Assembly (NCBI GenBank): GCA_049116495.1
Contig: JAGDYV010000034.1
Coordinates: forward strand, 1 to 64,000
Reading direction: 5' to 3'
DNA length: 64,000 nt
DNA from: CAJQQK01 sp049116495
GTDB taxonomy: Bacteria > Pseudomonadota > Alphaproteobacteria > Rhizobiales > Hyphomicrobiaceae
The notes below the pieces were generated by a model. That model made no database searches. It had not been told where the DNA came from and saw only the letters and a program-made list of their open reading frames with translations. Positions within the stretch are counted from its first letter, which is position 1. The number at the start of each line of letters is the position of its first letter. Positions 62,231 to 64,000 of the stretch are shown here, piece after piece. A program made the translations under genes and the position numbers.

Positions 62231-62268
62231 AAAAAAGCCCTGCGATTTAAAATCACAGGGCTCTTTTT
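62231..62268. terminator. Bidirectional intrinsic terminator
   Basis: Near-perfect stem AGCCCTGCGATTT/AAATCACAGGGCT (62236-62262, one G-U pair) with six As on the left and five Ts on the right, so it terminates both the SNase-fold gene (plus) and carD (minus). The stem is strong on both strands. Confidence 0.9.
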
Positions 62269-62325
62269 CGTCATCCAATCGTCCGATGGCGGAATATCAT
62301 CGGACCGCTGAAATTCCGTGCGCCA

Positions 62326-63414
62326 TCAGGCAGCTGCAGCACCGTTGTCGTCTTCCGCTTCTGCGGCGGCTGCCTCAGCTTCGGCTTTCTCTTCTTCAGC
62401 CTGCCGGCGTCCTTTCGCACTCTTCGAGAGGACGTCGGTAATCCGTTGAATGGCACCGCGCTCGTCGAGTTTTTCGACGGCGGCCAGTTCACGGGCCATC
62501 CGGTCAAGCGCTGCTTCATAGAGCTGGCGCTCTGAGTAGGATTGCTCCGGCTGGCTCTCCGAACGGTAGAGATCTCGAACGACTTCAGCGATGAAAATCA
62601 AATCACCAGAGTTGATCTTGTTCTCATACTCTTGCGCGCGTCGGCTCCACATCGTGCGCTTAATGCGTGCACGTCCCTTAAGCGTATGCATGGCCTTCTC
62701 GACCACATTGGTGTCGGACAGCTTCCGCATGGCATCGACCTTGGCGGTTGGTACCCGCAACGTCATCTTGTCCTTGTCAAAGGTAATGACAAAGAGTTCC
62801 AGCGACATGCCGGCAATTTCCTGCTCTTCGATACCGACGATCTGGCCAACGCCGTGAGCCGGATAAACCACATACTCATGCAGCTTGAAGCCGTGCTTCG
62901 CGCCAAGCGGTTTTTTCGGCGCCTCAGGTGCTTCTGGCTTGGCTGCGGCGACCGGCGCGGACGAGCGTTTTGCCGACGTCGGCGCTGCCGCAGCAACCGC
63001 CTTCAGCGGACGGCCGGATGCCTTCGTCGCCTTGGCAGCTGCAGCACGCCGCGCTGCTACCATCTGTGCAGCCGCAGCAATCTTTGATTTCGTCGACGCA
63101 GCTGCCTTTGTAGCCGGACGCGACTTAGCGGCGGCAGACTTCGATGCTGCTGCTTTGGTCGTCTTCTTGGCTGCAACCGGCTCGGCTGCCTTGGATTTTG
63201 TGGTTGTTTTCCGGGCTGCCTTAGGTGCAGTCGCCTTCTTAGTTGGGGCCTTTGCTTTTACAGTTGATTTAGTTGCAGCCTTCTTGGGTGCGGCTGCCTT
63301 TACGGCTGTTTTTTTTGCCAAAGCCGGTTTCGCCCGTGTGGAAGCAACTTTGTTGACTTCATTGCTTGCCTTCGACGCTGCCGAACTGACTGAAGCTTTT
63401 TTCTTCTGAGCCAT
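62326..63414 (-). CDS. carD: CarD-family RNA polymerase regulator with histone-H1-like N-terminal tail
   Basis: A 362-residue protein: the C-terminal part (about 174-340) is a complete CarD/CdnL domain that binds the RNA polymerase beta subunit and stabilises promoter open complexes. It shows LHEYVVYPAHGVGQIVGIEE, LELFVITFDKDKMTLRVPTAK, TMWSRRAQEYENKINSGDL and the helical LYEAALDRMARELAAVEKL. The first roughly 170 residues are almost entirely Ala, Lys, Thr, Pro and Ser (for example KAKAPTKKATAPKAARKTTT), like eukaryotic histone H1 tails and the Lys/Ala-rich DNA-binding tails of bacteria. Alphaproteobacterial CarD is normally about 170 residues without this. The ATG at 63414 begins MAQKKKAS. 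The C-terminus is acidic. It is upstream of nothing, and fdxA lies next to it. Confidence 0.9.
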   Translation of the reverse strand: MAQKKKASVSSAASKASNEVNKVASTRAKPALAKKTAVKAAAPKKAATKSTVKAKAPTKKATAPKAARKTTTKSKAAEPVAAKKTTKAAASKSAAAKSRPATKAAASTKSKIAAAAQMVAARRAAAAKATKASGRPLKAVAAAAPTSAKRSSAPVAAAKPEAPEAPKKPLGAKHGFKLHEYVVYPAHGVGQIVGIEEQEIAGMSLELFVITFDKDKMTLRVPTAKVDAMRKLSDTNVVEKAMHTLKGRARIKRTMWSRRAQEYENKINSGDLIFIAEVVRDLYRSESQPEQSYSERQLYEAALDRMARELAAVEKLDERGAIQRITDVLSKSAKGRRQAEEEKAEAEAAAAEAEDDNGAAAA

Positions 63415-63880
63415 ATAATTCGTCTCACTTTCTCGTGCTACGCAACGCTGCCGTTCATCGGCGAACCAAATGCGGCGAACGTTTGCCACTCTCTCGAGCG
63501 AGCAGCCAAACTCTGCCGTCCCGGTGCAAAGTCATGCACCGAGCGACACCTCCATTGTCGTCACCACTTCGGAAAAAGTCGCCCAGCTGCGGCGCTCCCG
63601 GCACCAACAAGTCTTGATCCAAATGTAGCTTTCGATGTTGCGACGGCTGATGCGCTAATTAATATCCCTTGCGAGACTAAGTCCGGATGTGCGCAAACAG
63701 CCGGATACGACAGGTTCGTGATTTGTTCAGCAGCGCCAACAGAAAGACCATAGCATAATTTTTGTTGAAATAGAAGGGCCCATGCGCAAACTCGTGGTTA
63801 ACGCAAGGTAAACGTCCCACTTTGCACATCTATTGCTAACGATTGATCCGTGTAGCAATTATCTCCCTAGGCCGTGTCGA
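63415..63880. other. Region between fdxA and carD
   Basis: About 465 bases containing the carD promoter and the 3' untranslated region of fdxA. No gene or clear hairpin is recognised. Confidence 0.4.
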
Positions 63881-64000
63881 TCAGTCCCCTTCGCCGGGTT
63901 CTGCGGAGAAATATTTCTCAAATTTACCTTTTTCGTCGCGGTATTTGTCAGCGTCGGCCGGGTGTTCCTTCTGGGCCGTGATGTTGGGCCACTTGTCCGC
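63881..64000 (-). CDS. fdxA: 7Fe ferredoxin, C-terminal fragment at the window edge
   Basis: Thirty-nine residues ending at a TGA at 63883-63881. The end DKWPNITAQKEHPADADKYR followed by a short lysine-rich stretch and FEKYFSAEPGEGD is the C-terminal tail of the FdxA 7Fe (3Fe-4S plus 4Fe-4S) ferredoxins. The cluster-binding cysteines lie beyond the right edge. fdxA next to carD is a common order in alphaproteobacteria, which also helps place the organism. Confidence 0.85.
   Translation of the reverse strand, partial: ADKWPNITAQKEHPADADKYRDEKGKFEKYFSAEPGEGD

Overview
This window looks like the chromosome of a free-living alphaproteobacterium. The evidence is a carD-fdxA pair at the right end, a urea ABC transporter gene under an NtrC-type site at the left end, many solute transporters (urea, tripartite tricarboxylate, dipeptide/oligopeptide, MFS) and several catabolic enzymes. 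Base composition is moderately GC-rich except around the Pel locus and its leader, which are more AT-rich. I saw no tRNA, rRNA, insertion sequence, CRISPR array or phage gene. The genus cannot be named from the sequence alone.

Layout. 0-7 kb: start of a urea transporter operon (urtA, running off the left edge), a NavAb-type voltage-gated sodium channel, a Bax-inhibitor-1 family protein, a GNAT acetyltransferase, a beta-propeller glycosidase-like protein, a flavin-dependent oxidoreductase and a GFA-type zinc protein. 7-34 kb: a catabolic region with three separate hydantoinase/oxoprolinase-type HyuA-HyuB pairs, a SAF-domain/UxaA-type lyase with an LDH2-family dehydrogenase, a class III aminotransferase, a lone molybdenum hydroxylase large subunit, an M24-family protein and a complete TctCBA transporter. 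A secreted cysteine-rich repeat protein, a membrane protein and a methyltransferase are interspersed. 34-36.5 kb: a secreted DUF1194 (von Willebrand A-like) protein and an FGE/SUMF1-fold protein that lacks the catalytic cysteines.

37-48 kb: an unusual Pel exopolysaccharide locus made of two convergent gene sets. On the plus strand are pelD, pelE, pelF and pelG. On the minus strand are a separate PelA-like glycoside hydrolase, an outer-membrane barrel, a PelA-like deacetylase and a small TPR protein. PelA is therefore split into two polypeptides, PelB seems to be replaced by separate TPR and barrel proteins, PelC is not visible, and PelD ends after its GAF domain, without the degenerate GGDEF domain that binds c-di-GMP in Pseudomonas. 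I consider this the most interesting system in the window.

48-64 kb: an orphan flagellar-rod-like protein, a divergent LysR regulator and MFS transporter, a membrane GTPase, a complete dipeptide-type ABC operon (dppABCDF-like) followed by a DehI-like protein, a second MFS transporter, a secreted nuclease-fold protein with a degraded active site, a bidirectional terminator, CarD with a long histone-H1-like N-terminal tail, and the 3' end of fdxA.
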